NCBI GenBank assembly: GCA_964622545.1
Contig: CAZUQM010000038.1
Span: 5,931 to 69,930 of the forward strand
Length of the DNA stretch: 64,000 nucleotides
Source of the DNA: JAFGLZ01 sp964622545
GTDB lineage: Bacteria; Planctomycetota; Phycisphaerae; UBA1845; JAFGLZ01
Direction of reading: 5' to 3'
This document shows, piece after piece, positions 33,440-42,419 of the stretch (positions are counted from its first letter, which is position 1; every line of letters starts with the position of its first letter). Under the pieces are notes generated by a model, which worked only from the letters and a program-made list of their open reading frames with translations, was not told the DNA's origin and did not search any database. Made by a program: the position numbers and the translations under genes.

Positions 33440-35233
33440 TCAGCCGCGCCGCCGACGTCGTGCGACGAGACCGGCCGTCAGGCCCATCACGACCAGGAGT
33501 GGCAGGGCGGCATCGATGCCGCTGCCGCACTTGAAGGTGGCCTCGACCTGGCGATCGGCCATCATGGTGATCGTCGTGCTCAGGTTGGCATCGAGCACGG
33601 CGTGGGTCTCATCGCCCGGGAAGTTCGGGTCGAAGATCTTCCAATGGTGGAAGACCTTGTCCGGGTTCGGCTGGGCGGTCAGGACCACCTCGGTGCCGGC
33701 CTCGAAGGTCATGTTGTTGGCGTCGGCCGGCTCGGGGTCGATCGTGATCTGACCGAACTGCGGGTTCACCTGGGTGAGCGCGAGGGCGTACATCCGCTCG
33801 TAGTCGAGCCCGGACATGTTCCAACTGATGTTGACCTGGCCGGAGACGATGTCCCACGGCAGGTTGAACACGGGCAGGCTCCAATCCAACCAGAGGAACT
33901 CGACGTAGATGGACGGGTAGGCCGTCAGCGTCGCCGTCATGTCCAGGATCTCGTTGTAGGAGGCCTGCTCGTGGTAGCCGTCGGGTCCGATGGAGACGGG
34001 CAGGACCTGTCCCTCCGACTGAAAGCGGTTGCCGTCGGTCACGGTGATCGATTCGGCGGTCATCTCGCCGCTGGCGCTGAAGGAGGCGTCGATGGAGACG
34101 CCGCCGCCGAGGCCCGGGATGTCGATCAGGTTGGCGAGCAGGATCTCCACGAGGTCGACGTTGACGATGTTTTCACGACCGGTCGCGTCGGACACGGTCA
34201 CGGACGAGTCGAGCAGGAACGACGAGAAGGTGGCCTGGTCGTAGACCCTCAGATCGAACTGGGGCACGTAGGGGATGTCGAACGTGAACGGGTCGAAGAG
34301 GTAGATGTCGATCGAGCCCTGGGCGGACAGCTCGGCGCCCAGATCGATGGACAGATCACCCGAGCCCGAGCCGACCTGCAGCTCGGAGGCGCCGTGGTCA
34401 AGGACGAACTCGCCCTCGACGTGGCTGAACACGTCGGCGCCGGCGCCCATGTCGATGCGGATCTGGATGGGGAAGCCGCCCGGCTCCTCGTTGTCGCCCG
34501 GCCACCACTTGGTGTCCCAGCTCCAGCTCAGGCCGGTCAGGTCGCCGTCGAAGCTGACCCCGTCACCCGTGAAGGGACCGACCGACTCCGGCTCGGCGCC
34601 CCCCGCGGCCTCGCGGGCCTTAGCGATCGGCTTGGCCTTGGGACGGGCCGGCTGGATGGCCTCCTCGGCCGGCTCTTGGTCCACGTACTCGAAGACCTGG
34701 ACGATGACCAGATCCTTTTCCGGAGAGGTCGTTGTCGAGATCCTCGGCTTGTCGGTGCGCTGTCCGCCGTCGATCACCGGGTAGACCCGCGTCCTGGCCA
34801 GCACCTTGCCCGCGGAGGTGGCGGTCAGCTCGAGCGGCGCTTCGGCCGTGGCCGGCTCGGACCATGCCATGACGCCCTGTTTTCCGGCGGCCTCAAACGC
34901 GGCCGAGGACCGCTTGCCGGCGGCCTTCTTCTTGGCCACCATCGTCCGTGCCTGGACGGTGAAGCCGGGATAAGCGAAGCCCTGCTCGCCGAGACGAACC
35001 AAGCTGCGCTCGGTCGGGGCGGTCGGATCGCTCTCGAAGCCGAGCACCTCGACGGTGCCCTTCTCCTTGGCGATCTGCTCGAGCTCGGCCAGCGTCAGGT
35101 CCGTCCCGCCGTCGACCTTGGCGGTGTAGAGGCGCGCGTACGATAGCTCGGCCGCGGCCGAGAAACCCGTCGACACCAGTACGATGAACGCTATCAGACC
35201 CCACAACCTCTCCGTGCAACCCTTGCGGTACAT
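33440..35233 (-). CDS. Large secreted protein with InlB-like repeat and CGSG-type C-terminal tail
   Basis: The protein has 597 residues with a signal peptide ending FSAAAEL. Residues about 25-215 contain Lys/Ala-rich patches (KKKAAGKRSSAA; ARPKAKPIAKA). Residues 220-465 form a beta-rich region of Asp/Ser/Gly composition. The C-terminal module reads GTEVVLTAQP, then IFDPNFPGDET, then VEATFKCGSG (Cys569), LPLLVVMGLTAGLV and ARRRRRG. It shares this module with the proteins at 9914 and 48786, and nothing else. Probably exported, then trimmed and anchored at the Cys motif; the body has no assigned function. Confidence 0.83.
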   Translation of the reverse strand: MYRKGCTERLWGLIAFIVLVSTGFSAAAELSYARLYTAKVDGGTDLTLAELEQIAKEKGTVEVLGFESDPTAPTERSLVRLGEQGFAYPGFTVQARTMVAKKKAAGKRSSAAFEAAGKQGVMAWSEPATAEAPLELTATSAGKVLARTRVYPVIDGGQRTDKPRISTTTSPEKDLVIVQVFEYVDQEPAEEAIQPARPKAKPIAKAREAAGGAEPESVGPFTGDGVSFDGDLTGLSWSWDTKWWPGDNEEPGGFPIQIRIDMGAGADVFSHVEGEFVLDHGASELQVGSGSGDLSIDLGAELSAQGSIDIYLFDPFTFDIPYVPQFDLRVYDQATFSSFLLDSSVTVSDATGRENIVNVDLVEILLANLIDIPGLGGGVSIDASFSASGEMTAESITVTDGNRFQSEGQVLPVSIGPDGYHEQASYNEILDMTATLTAYPSIYVEFLWLDWSLPVFNLPWDIVSGQVNISWNMSGLDYERMYALALTQVNPQFGQITIDPEPADANNMTFEAGTEVVLTAQPNPDKVFHHWKIFDPNFPGDETHAVLDANLSTTITMMADRQVEATFKCGSGIDAALPLLVVMGLTAGLVARRRRRG

Positions 35234-35684
35234 GATCGGCCCCTTTGCCTACTCCGAAGTCCCCTGAAACCCCTGAAGAAGAGATGCTGCCGCCCCTCCA
35301 GATCCGAGCACGCTGCGGCGCTGCCTAGGCTGATAAGACCATATAGCCGACAGAGGCATCCGCCGCTTTCATGTTACCAGCGACTAACAGGACGGTCCAG
35401 AAGCTTATGTTCGGGTCTTCCCTCTAGGCGAGGCTGAGGTGCCGTGGGCTAGATCCCACGTCGTTTTACTCAAAGGTTCGGGCCTTTGCTCGTGGAGCGC
35501 GTCGAAGCCGAGCAAAAGGCTGTGTTTAAGAACTAGTTCATCATGAACCAATAAGGCACGCCATCGCCAACGAAAAATCGCGCTTGCATTGGGCAAGGCG
35601 TTCACTTATCCAAGCGGCTTTAGGAATAGGAGACGCCAGCCCGCACAAGGGCTATAATCTACTGGGCTTTGGAGCATCTAGCGC
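35234..35684. other. Structured gene-free spacer, possible small RNA
   Basis: These 451 bases are visibly less GC-rich than the genes. CGTGGG-ctagat-CCCACG lies at about 35442-35460; a long hairpin GCCTTT-GCTCG / CGAGCAAAAGGC with one bulge at 35483-35520; then GTTCAT-c-ATGAAC at about 35537-35549, overlapping GAACTAGTTC. Such a chain of stems suggests a structured RNA or a strong terminator array. No coding frame with a ribosome site is seen until 35685. I could not match it to tmRNA, RNase P, SRP or 6S RNA. Confidence 0.4.
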
Positions 35685-35900
35685 ATGCAGTCAGCAGAGG
35701 AACTCATACGTCTTTCGCAACTCGTTCGCGTGACGGCCACCGCGCTGCTCAAGCATTTACGGGAAGAGGCAAGCGGAAGCGAGACCCTCCAGGTCGATGC
35801 GGACGATTACGAGACCGCCAAGCGGGAGTTGGGTATGGCCTTCCAGGCGCTGGTTCGCGCCGCGCACGCCTTGGGCATCGAGCAGAAGCCTCGGGCCTAG
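35685..35900 (+). CDS. Small helical protein of unknown function
   Basis: The protein has 71 residues, with GGAG about 11 bases before the ATG. It is predicted all-helical and soluble (EELIRLSQLVRVTATALLKHLREE, then YETAKRELGMAFQALVRAAHALG), with balanced charge unlike the Arg-rich chance frames around it. No family recognised. It lies alone between minus-strand genes, downstream of the structured spacer. The 267 bases after it hold no gene. Confidence 0.5.
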   Translation: MQSAEELIRLSQLVRVTATALLKHLREEASGSETLQVDADDYETAKRELGMAFQALVRAAHALGIEQKPRA

Positions 35901-36167
35901 CGCACCCACTTCATGTAAGCGATTTCCCCCTTGAACCGTACTGAACGGTACCTATCCCCGTTGCTGGGGCGTACCGTCGATGAGGCAAGCAAGCGGGTCG
36001 CGGGGCGGGCGTTGGGGCGAGGCCGTTGCACCAGGTGCCCACCAGGCCGTGACTTCCTGACGATTCCTTGCCGAGTAGATCGAGGCCGTACCGCGCGCTA
36101 ACCGCTGCGACAAGGCCGGGGCGTCCGCCGGGGCAGGCACGCCTCAAAGGTATCGTGATCGGTTCGG

Positions 36168-36917
36168 TCAGGTCCCTATGTCTTGCCAACGCTGGCGGGC
36201 CTCTTCGAGCTGTTCGAGGGTGCCGATGTCGAACCAGACGGCGTCCTTGCCGGCATAGGCATAGCCGTAGACGTCGGTCTTGTCGTGGAGCCATTCGACG
36301 AACTCGCCGGTCTTGTCGGCGGAATTGCCTTCGGCCAGGTAGTCGGCGAGCAACTGATGACACTCGGCCCGGTAGGCGTAGATGCCGATGGACGCGAGGG
36401 TCGAGGAGGGGTTCTCGGGCTTCTCGACGAAGCCGACCACCTTGAGGTCGTCGGTGACCGTGGGGATGCCGTAGAGCTTGGCTGTCTCGAGCGAGCCGAC
36501 GTCGTAGAGGGCGAGCATGTTGCCGCGCTTTTGGAAGGCCTCCAGCATCGGCTCGAGCGAGAAGGTGAACAGGTTATCGCCGTTGATCATGAGGAAGTCG
36601 TCGGAGAGGCCCTTCTCCTTCGAGACGAAGTGGACGTCGCCCATCGAGCCGAGGCGATCGTCGTTGGTGGTCGTACCGTCGTTGACGACGATCAGCTCGA
36701 GGCCGGGGAAGGAGACCTCGGCGGTCCAGGTCTCGAAGTTCCCGGTGAACTTGTCGTTGGTGGCGATGAAGACCCGTCGGACCTGGGTGCCCACGAGCTT
36801 GTCGAGGATGTGGCCGAGGATGGGCTTGCCGCCGACCTCGAGCAGGGGCTTGGGCGTGGTCAGGGTTAGCGGTTGAAGCCGTGTCGCGTAGCCGGCACAG
36901 AGAACGATGCAGTCCAT
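36168..36917 (-). CDS. Sugar-1-phosphate nucleotidyltransferase
   Basis: The protein has 249 residues. The N-terminus MDCIVLCAGYATRLQPLTLTTPKPLLEVGGKPIL is the nucleotide-binding loop (GxGTRxxPxT...PKP) of the RmlA/GlmU-type group, with Ala-Thr in place of Gly-Thr. FLMINGDNLF supplies the metal-binding Asp, and VVGFVEKPENPSS and VWFDIGTLEQLEEA are the sugar-binding and C-terminal motifs. It activates a sugar phosphate with NTP for surface glycan or glycolipid synthesis. The short length excludes a GlmU-style acetyltransferase domain. The donor nucleotide is unknown. Confidence 0.92.
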   Translation of the reverse strand: MDCIVLCAGYATRLQPLTLTTPKPLLEVGGKPILGHILDKLVGTQVRRVFIATNDKFTGNFETWTAEVSFPGLELIVVNDGTTTNDDRLGSMGDVHFVSKEKGLSDDFLMINGDNLFTFSLEPMLEAFQKRGNMLALYDVGSLETAKLYGIPTVTDDLKVVGFVEKPENPSSTLASIGIYAYRAECHQLLADYLAEGNSADKTGEFVEWLHDKTDVYGYAYAGKDAVWFDIGTLEQLEEARQRWQDIGT

Positions 36918-37077
36918 GGGGCACCTTTCGTTAGTCGCTATCGGGGTTCGTAACGGAGACCGGTCTCTTCAGGTTTCCAGGCCTTAGGGTGTGGGCTCTT
37001 GGAATCGCGCCCTGCCTCCACGCCCAACCTTGAGATTCGACGATACCGGAGAGTGCGGGTGGGTTCAACGATCCGCT

Positions 37078-38028
37078 TCACGCGTTGAGCCGGTTCATCA
37101 TCAGGTCGAGCATCTTGTCCGGAAAGCCGGGTGGCGTTTCGTGGCCCATGAAATCGTGCACCTCGATTTGCTTGTCGGCGACGATGTGGTTGTAGGCCGC
37201 GAAGATGCCCGACGGCGGGCAGACGTCGTCCCACAACCCGGCGGTCATGACCGTCTCGCACGTGATGCGGTCGGCGAGATTCATGCAGTCGACGTAGCTG
37301 AGCGTCCGCCATGATTGCTCGGCCGTCTCGGGCCGCAAGCGCATCCAGTCGGCCACCTCGGTGTACGGTCCCAGAGGAGTGATGTCGACCGACCGTCGGA
37401 AGTGGCAGAGGAAGGGCACCTCGGCGACCGCGAGCTTCGGCCGATCGCATAAGGCGGCCGCCGCGAGCGTCAGCGCGCCTCCCTGACTCTTGCCCGTGAT
37501 GGCGATGCGGTCGGGGTCGACGCCGTCCTGCTCGGCCATGACGTCGAGGGCGCGGACGCAGTCGGTATAGACGTAGCGGTAGTAGTAGCGCCGGGGGTCC
37601 TCGATGCCCTGGGTCATGAAGCCGGGTCGGTGTCCGCCGGGGTAGACCGCCCCGTCGGTGCTGTTGCCCGATTGGCCGCGACAGTCGACGCTGAGGACGG
37701 CCAGGCCCTGGGAGGCCCAGGGGAGCATCTCGAACGGGCTCGGACCGCGTCCGCTGTAGCCGTGGTAGAAGACGATCGCAGGGAGCCGGCCGCCGGCGTC
37801 CGGCCTCATCAGGTAGCAGAACACGGTGCCGCCGTCGAAGCCGTTCAGTCGGACCTCGGACAACTCGACGCCGCGGGCCGGGTAGTCGGTGGCCGTGAGT
37901 TCGGCCTGCAATGGCTGATTTCGGCTGGCCTCGAGTGTCTCGGACCAGAAGGCGTCGAAGTCGTCGGCCTTGGTCTGGGCGGGTTTGTAGTGCCGCAGCT
38001 CCTCGAGCGGCATGTCGATGGACGGCAT
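37078..38028 (-). CDS. CE7-family acetyl ester hydrolase (acetyl xylan esterase type)
   Basis: The protein has 316 residues from the ATG at 38028, preceded by AAGGAGC at 6 bases; the frame's longer start would translate the twin-hairpin repeat. The three CE7 signatures are present: RGQ in VDCRGQSGNS, the nucleophile elbow GKSQGG, and the catalytic His in FMGHETP, with the Asp in AGLWDDVCPP. Family length (about 320) fits. It removes acetyl groups from xylo-oligosaccharides, or from cephalosporin C in vitro. Lacking a signal peptide, it would act on imported sugars in the cytoplasm. Confidence 0.93.
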   Translation of the reverse strand: MPSIDMPLEELRHYKPAQTKADDFDAFWSETLEASRNQPLQAELTATDYPARGVELSEVRLNGFDGGTVFCYLMRPDAGGRLPAIVFYHGYSGRGPSPFEMLPWASQGLAVLSVDCRGQSGNSTDGAVYPGGHRPGFMTQGIEDPRRYYYRYVYTDCVRALDVMAEQDGVDPDRIAITGKSQGGALTLAAAALCDRPKLAVAEVPFLCHFRRSVDITPLGPYTEVADWMRLRPETAEQSWRTLSYVDCMNLADRITCETVMTAGLWDDVCPPSGIFAAYNHIVADKQIEVHDFMGHETPPGFPDKMLDLMMNRLNA

Positions 38029-38051
38029 GGTTGGGCTCCTTGATGGTGAGT

Positions 38052-38161
38052 CGTCCGTGCGGCCCAGTCGCCCTCGACTGGGAAAGCGTCCGTGTGGCCC
38101 AGTCGCCCTCGACTGGGAAAGCACAAACAGGCGGCGCACAGCCGGGGGAGGCTGTGCCACA
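38052..38161 (+). repeat. Twin-hairpin repeat R2, copy 4, with a 35-bp tandem duplication
   Basis: A 35 bp unit (CGTCCGTG, GGCCCAGTCG, CCCTCGACTGGGAAAG) is repeated head to tail at 38052-38086 and 38087-38121 with a single mismatch. The second unit is part of a full element, 38092-38161: GTGTGGC, hairpin CCCAGTCG-CCCT-CGACTGGG, spacer, hairpin GCACAGCC / GGCTGTGC with a G-rich loop, then CCACA. It lies between the lipoate ligase stop and the esterase start. Confidence 0.87.
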
Positions 38162-38186
38162 ATGCGATCCATTCCACGACATGGGG

Positions 38187-38978
38187 TTAGCGTCGTCGCG
38201 TCCAGGCCGGATCATTGTAGCGGGTCGTGAGCGTTGCCGCGCGGCGCAGCTCGTCCGGTTGCCATCGTCCGACGTGGGGCGTCAGGTCGAGGCGTCCGGC
38301 CAGGCCGCGGGCCAGGTCGAAGGCCAGCTCGTCTGGTCGGATCGGTCGGATCGGGTCGAGTCGCGGCGACGGCTGAGCGGCGTGGCTCGGCTCGAGGATG
38401 ATCGAACCGTGCTGGAGGATCGCGCGATTCGTCCGGCGTTGGGCGCTGCCGGCGAGCTTGTGGGCGCCGACGAGCAGGTCGACGGGGTGCCGTCGGGCGA
38501 AGCAGATGAACGGCTCGTCGCGACGGGCTCTCCGACGCCGAGGGGTTGGGCATGTCGGCGGTCCGGTGGGCCCGCGATCATTCGCGTGGCTCGCGCATGG
38601 TCCCCGGGGTCGGGCGCGAATGCCCCATCTCAGCAGGGCTGCGGCGATGGCGTCGTGCACCACGTCGTAGAGCCGATTCGGGGCGTTCTGGACGGCCGGA
38701 TGCGATCGCGGCAGGGCCAGGGCGTAGGTGAGCTCTCGGTCGTGCAGGATCGCGCCGCCGCCGGTGGTTCGGCGGACGACGGGCATGTCTCGCGGGACGT
38801 TCGCGTCGGCGATCTCGTCAAAGCGCTGGAAATAGCCGAGCGACACCGTGGACGCCGACCATTGATAGCAGCGGAGCGTCGGCGGGGCGGTTCGGCGCTC
38901 GACCGCTTCGAGCAGGGCCTCATCGCGGCCCATGTTGACCGGGCCCGGCAAGGGATTGTCGAAGATCATCCGGAGCAC
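38187..38978 (-). CDS. Lipoate-protein ligase A-like protein
   Basis: The protein has 263 residues. It carries the biotin/lipoate ligase fold: NMGRDEALLEAV, then VVRRTTGGGAILHDRELTYALALP (the RRxxGGGxVxH signature) and LVGAHKLAGSAQRRT (the catalytic Lys segment). In the cytoplasm it attaches lipoate or octanoate to the GcvH lipoyl domain. Its place at the end of the gcv genes supports that role. An Arg/Pro-rich insertion (residues about 120-150) is unusual for the family. Confidence 0.87.
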   Translation of the reverse strand: MLRMIFDNPLPGPVNMGRDEALLEAVERRTAPPTLRCYQWSASTVSLGYFQRFDEIADANVPRDMPVVRRTTGGGAILHDRELTYALALPRSHPAVQNAPNRLYDVVHDAIAAALLRWGIRARPRGPCASHANDRGPTGPPTCPTPRRRRARRDEPFICFARRHPVDLLVGAHKLAGSAQRRTNRAILQHGSIILEPSHAAQPSPRLDPIRPIRPDELAFDLARGLAGRLDLTPHVGRWQPDELRRAATLTTRYNDPAWTRRR

Positions 38979-39138
38979 GCTACGACCGCCTTCCTTCAGT
39001 CAGGTCGTGATGTCCGCGGGTGGCACGGGCGGCTTGTCCGCCGGTGGATGCGCTGATGCACGGCTGGAAGCACTGGCAGACGAGCTGCCGGTGGTACGCA
39101 ATGCGCAACGTGCTTCCCTAAGAGGGCGCTACTCCCAT

Positions 39139-40641
39139 TCATGCGTCGGCCTGGTTGTCGTCCGGCCGCCAGCGGAGGTCGGGCCGACGGGCGGCCGTGA
39201 CCTCGTCCAGACGATTCACCGGCATGGTGAACGGCGCGTGGTGCAGGCGTTCGGGGCGCTCCTTGGCGTCGCGGGCGATGGCGAGCAGGGTGTCGACGAA
39301 CGCATCGAGCGTGGCCAGCGATTCGGTCTCGGTCGGCTCGATCATGAGGCAGTGGGCGACGGGCCAGCTCATCGTCGGCGGGTGGATGCCGTAATCGATC
39401 AGGCGCTTGGCGATGTCCAGCTCGGTGACGCCATAGTCGCGAAACTCGGGCACGGTGATGAACTCGTGGGCGTAGGGCCCGTCGAACGGCATGTGGTAGG
39501 CGTCGCGGACCTTCGATGCGACGTAGTTGGCCGAGAGGACGGCCTTGTCGCTGACGTCGCGAAGCCCGTCGGGCCCGAGCGCGCGGATGTACGTCCACGC
39601 CCGAATCAGCACACCGACCTGGCCGTAGAAGCTGCGGACCTTGCCGACGGTCTTGGGTCGGTCGTAGTCCCACGAGAACGTGCCGTGGCCGCCTCGCACG
39701 ACCTGGGGAACGGGCAGATAGGGGGCCAGCGCTTCGGACACGGCGATGGGACCGGCTCCGGGGCCGCCGCAGCCGTGTGGGGTGCTGAAGGTCTTGTGCA
39801 GGTTGTAGTGCATCACGTCGACGCCGACGTCACCCGGCCGGACGACGCCGAGGACGGCGTTCATGTTCGCGCCGTCGAGGTAGAGCATCGCGCCGTGGTC
39901 GTGCAGGATCGTGGCGATCTCGTCGATCTGGTCGTCCCACAGGCCCACCGTGCTGGGGTTGGTGATCATCATGGCGGCGGTCTGCTCGTCGACCTTTCTG
40001 GCCAGGTCGGCCAGGTCGACGCGTCCGTCGGGCAGCGACTCGACGATGGCCGCGTGCTTGCCGCAGACGGCGCAGCTCGCGGGGTTCGTGCCGTGCGAGG
40101 TGTCCGGCGTGAGGACTTTGGGTCGGGCCCCGCCGTGATCGCGATGATAGGCGTTGATGACCATCAGGCCGGTCATCTCGCCGTGGGCGCCGGCGGCGGG
40201 CTGGAGGCAGACCTCGGCGAGCCCGGCGATCTCGGCCAGGGCGGTGCGGAGCTCATGCAGCATCTCGAGCAGGCCCTGCACGTCGGCGTCGCGCTGGTAG
40301 GGGTGCAGATGGATCAGGCCGGGCATGGCCGCAGCGCGTTCGTTGATCTTGGGGTTGTACTTCATCGTGCACGAGCCGAGCGGGTAGAAGTTGCCGTCGA
40401 CGCTGAACAGCCGGCGGGCCAGGCGCGTGAAATGCCGCACGACCTCGCACTCGGCGAGCTCGGGCAGGTCGGGCGGCTCGTCGAGCAGGTCGGCGGGGAT
40501 GACCGAGGCGGGATCGACCTCGGGCACGTCCTGCGGCGGCAGGGAGACCCCGCACGCGGCGGGCGAGCTCATCTCGAACACGAGCGGCTCGGGCGGCACG
40601 AGGCCCGCGCCCTGCAATCCGTTGTGCTGGTCATGACTCAC
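39139..40641 (-). CDS. gcvPB: Glycine dehydrogenase (decarboxylating) subunit 2
   Basis: The protein has 500 residues, the size of the split P-protein subunit 2. Conserved core NFYPLGSCTMKYNPKINE, then TPDTSHGTNPASC, the pyridoxal phosphate site DVMHYNLHKTFSTPHGCGGPG (Lys in HKT) and VRGGHGTFSWDYDRP. With GcvPA it decarboxylates glycine and passes the aminomethyl group to lipoyl-GcvH. It is separated by 28 bp from gcvPA on the same strand. The 160 bp to the lipoate ligase gene hold nothing notable. Confidence 0.97.
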   Translation of the reverse strand: MSHDQHNGLQGAGLVPPEPLVFEMSSPAACGVSLPPQDVPEVDPASVIPADLLDEPPDLPELAECEVVRHFTRLARRLFSVDGNFYPLGSCTMKYNPKINERAAAMPGLIHLHPYQRDADVQGLLEMLHELRTALAEIAGLAEVCLQPAAGAHGEMTGLMVINAYHRDHGGARPKVLTPDTSHGTNPASCAVCGKHAAIVESLPDGRVDLADLARKVDEQTAAMMITNPSTVGLWDDQIDEIATILHDHGAMLYLDGANMNAVLGVVRPGDVGVDVMHYNLHKTFSTPHGCGGPGAGPIAVSEALAPYLPVPQVVRGGHGTFSWDYDRPKTVGKVRSFYGQVGVLIRAWTYIRALGPDGLRDVSDKAVLSANYVASKVRDAYHMPFDGPYAHEFITVPEFRDYGVTELDIAKRLIDYGIHPPTMSWPVAHCLMIEPTETESLATLDAFVDTLLAIARDAKERPERLHHAPFTMPVNRLDEVTAARRPDLRWRPDDNQADA

Positions 40642-40669
40642 GTCGGTCGGGTCCTCCCTATCGTACCGG

Positions 40670-42010
40670 TCAGGCCCGGGCGAGCGCCTCGGCGAGGGCG
40701 TCGATCTCGTCGCGGCGGCGCTTCTCGGTCACCGCGACCAGGAAGCAATCCGCCAGCTCCTCGCCCCAGCACGCGAGCGGCACGCCGGCCAGGATGCCTC
40801 GCTCGCGGCACGTGGCCAACACCGTGTTGACGTCCTTGCTCGTGCGGACGGCGAACTCCTTGAAGAAGGGCGCGTCGGGCCAGGCCAGCTCGAAGCCGTC
40901 GACGGCGGCGATCCGCTGGGCCGCGTAGTGGGCCCTGTCGAGGCACTGCTTGGCGATCGCGCGGATGCCCTGTTTGCCGACCAGCGACAGGTAGACGGCC
41001 GCGCGGAGGGCGAGCAAGCCCTGGTTGGTGCAGACGTTGCTGGTCGCGCGTTCGCGTCGGATATGTTGCTCGCGGGTCTGAAGCGTCAGGCAGTAAGCGC
41101 GTCGGCCGGCGGCATCGTGGGTGGCGCCGACGACCCGTCCGGGGATGCGGCGCATGTGCTCCTGGCGGCACGCCAGCAGGCCCAGATACGGACCGCCGAA
41201 CGAGAGCGGGATGCCCAAAGGTTGTCCCTCGCCGACGACGACGTCGGCGCCGAGGTCGCCGGGGCGCTTGAGCAGGCCGCACGCGATCGGGTCGACGATG
41301 ACGATGCCCAGGGCCTTGACGCGTCGGGCCAGCTCCATCGCTCGCTCGATCTGCTCGACGATGCCGAAGAAGTTGGGCGTCTGGACGAGGACGGCGGCGG
41401 TGTCGTCGTCGAGGGCGGCCTCGAGGGCGTCCAGGTCGATCCGGCCGGCGCGGGCGGGGATCGTGATCAGTTCGATGGGCAGCTCACGGACGTAGGTCTC
41501 GAGCACGGCCCTGCATTCGGGCTGGATGGTCTGGGCCACAAGGACGCGCCGCTTGCGGGTGGCCGATCGCGCCATGAGCACGGCTTCGGCGGTCGCGGTG
41601 GCCAGCTCGTAGAGGGAGGCGTTCGAGACGTCCATGCCCGTGAGCTGGCAGATCATGGTCTGGAATTCGTAGAAGGCCTGGAGCGAGCCCTGCGAGGCCT
41701 CGGCCTGGTAGGGCGTGTAGGCGGTGACGAACTCGCTCTGGGTGGCGAGGTCGTCGACGGCGGTGGGGACGAAGTGGTCGTAGGCTCCGGCACCCAGGAA
41801 ACAGGACAGCGCATCGCAGCCGCGGTTGGCCGAGGCCAATCGGTCGAGCTCGCCGAGCAGCTCGAGCTCGGACATGGCCGCGGGCAGATCGAGGGGTCGG
41901 TCGAGGCGGTGACGAGGATCGATGCGGGCGAAAAGATCGTCGACGGAGGCGGCGCCGATGGCGTCGAGCATGTGGGCGACGTCGCGATCGGTCAGTTGGG
42001 TGTAGCGCAT
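40670..42010 (-). CDS. gcvPA: Glycine dehydrogenase (decarboxylating) subunit 1
   Basis: The protein has 446 residues, matching the N-terminal half of the P-protein. Motifs FLGAGAYDHFVPTAVDDLATQSEFVTAYTPYQAEASQGSLQ (given in part), DVSNASLYELATATAEAVLMA and ATSNVCTNQGLLALRAAVYL are diagnostic. It pairs with GcvPB to form the pyridoxal-phosphate enzyme of glycine cleavage. It lies 25 bp downstream of gcvH. No gcvT is found in this window. Confidence 0.97.
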   Translation of the reverse strand: MRYTQLTDRDVAHMLDAIGAASVDDLFARIDPRHRLDRPLDLPAAMSELELLGELDRLASANRGCDALSCFLGAGAYDHFVPTAVDDLATQSEFVTAYTPYQAEASQGSLQAFYEFQTMICQLTGMDVSNASLYELATATAEAVLMARSATRKRRVLVAQTIQPECRAVLETYVRELPIELITIPARAGRIDLDALEAALDDDTAAVLVQTPNFFGIVEQIERAMELARRVKALGIVIVDPIACGLLKRPGDLGADVVVGEGQPLGIPLSFGGPYLGLLACRQEHMRRIPGRVVGATHDAAGRRAYCLTLQTREQHIRRERATSNVCTNQGLLALRAAVYLSLVGKQGIRAIAKQCLDRAHYAAQRIAAVDGFELAWPDAPFFKEFAVRTSKDVNTVLATCRERGILAGVPLACWGEELADCFLVAVTEKRRRDEIDALAEALARA

Positions 42011-42035
42011 CGTGGGTATGGCCCCGTCGGTGGGC

Positions 42036-42419
42036 TCAGCCTTGGGCCAGCATGTCGTCGTACTGCGCGGCGGACATCAGCTCCTTGAGCGGATCGGTGC
42101 TGTCGGCCTTGATACGGACCATCCATCCCTCGTCGAAGGGGCTGGTGTTGACCAGCTCGGGTTCGTCGGCGAGTCGGGTGTTGATCTCGACGATCTCGCC
42201 GTCGACGACGTTGTTGAGCTCGCTGGTGGCCTTGACGGACTCGACCTCGCCGAAGGGCTCGCCGGCCGTGATCGTCGTGCCGGGCTCCGGCAGATCGACG
42301 AAGGTGATGTCGGTCAGCTCGTCGGCGGCAAACTGGGTGATGCCCACGGTGACGACGTCTCCGTCGGCCTGGAACCATTCGTGCGTCTGGGTGTACTTGC
42401 GATCGTCAGGTGAGCTCAC
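42036..42419 (-). CDS. gcvH: Glycine cleavage system H protein
   Basis: The protein has 127 residues from a GTG at 42419, with GGAAGGA about 10 bases upstream; the in-frame upstream extension crosses the divergent promoter region and is rejected. The lipoyl-lysine motif is GEVESVKATSEL. YTQTHEWF at the start and NTSPFDEGWMVRIK in the C-terminal half are typical. It shuttles the aminomethyl group among P, T and L proteins. First gene of the operon gcvH-gcvPA-gcvPB-lplA-like. Confidence 0.95.
   Translation of the reverse strand: MSSPDDRKYTQTHEWFQADGDVVTVGITQFAADELTDITFVDLPEPGTTITAGEPFGEVESVKATSELNNVVDGEIVEINTRLADEPELVNTSPFDEGWMVRIKADSTDPLKELMSAAQYDDMLAQG

Noticed and set aside
33383..35146. 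Antisense open frame of 587 codons over the second Cys-tail gene
   Set aside because: Composition is that of a shadow frame (Gly/Val/Asp/Arg-rich, no signal, no motif); no ribosome site.
35373..35388. TGTTA-ccagcgac-TAACA inverted repeat upstream of the second Cys-tail gene
   Set aside because: Only 5 bp per arm and not matching the direct-repeat layout before the first Cys-tail gene; likely chance.
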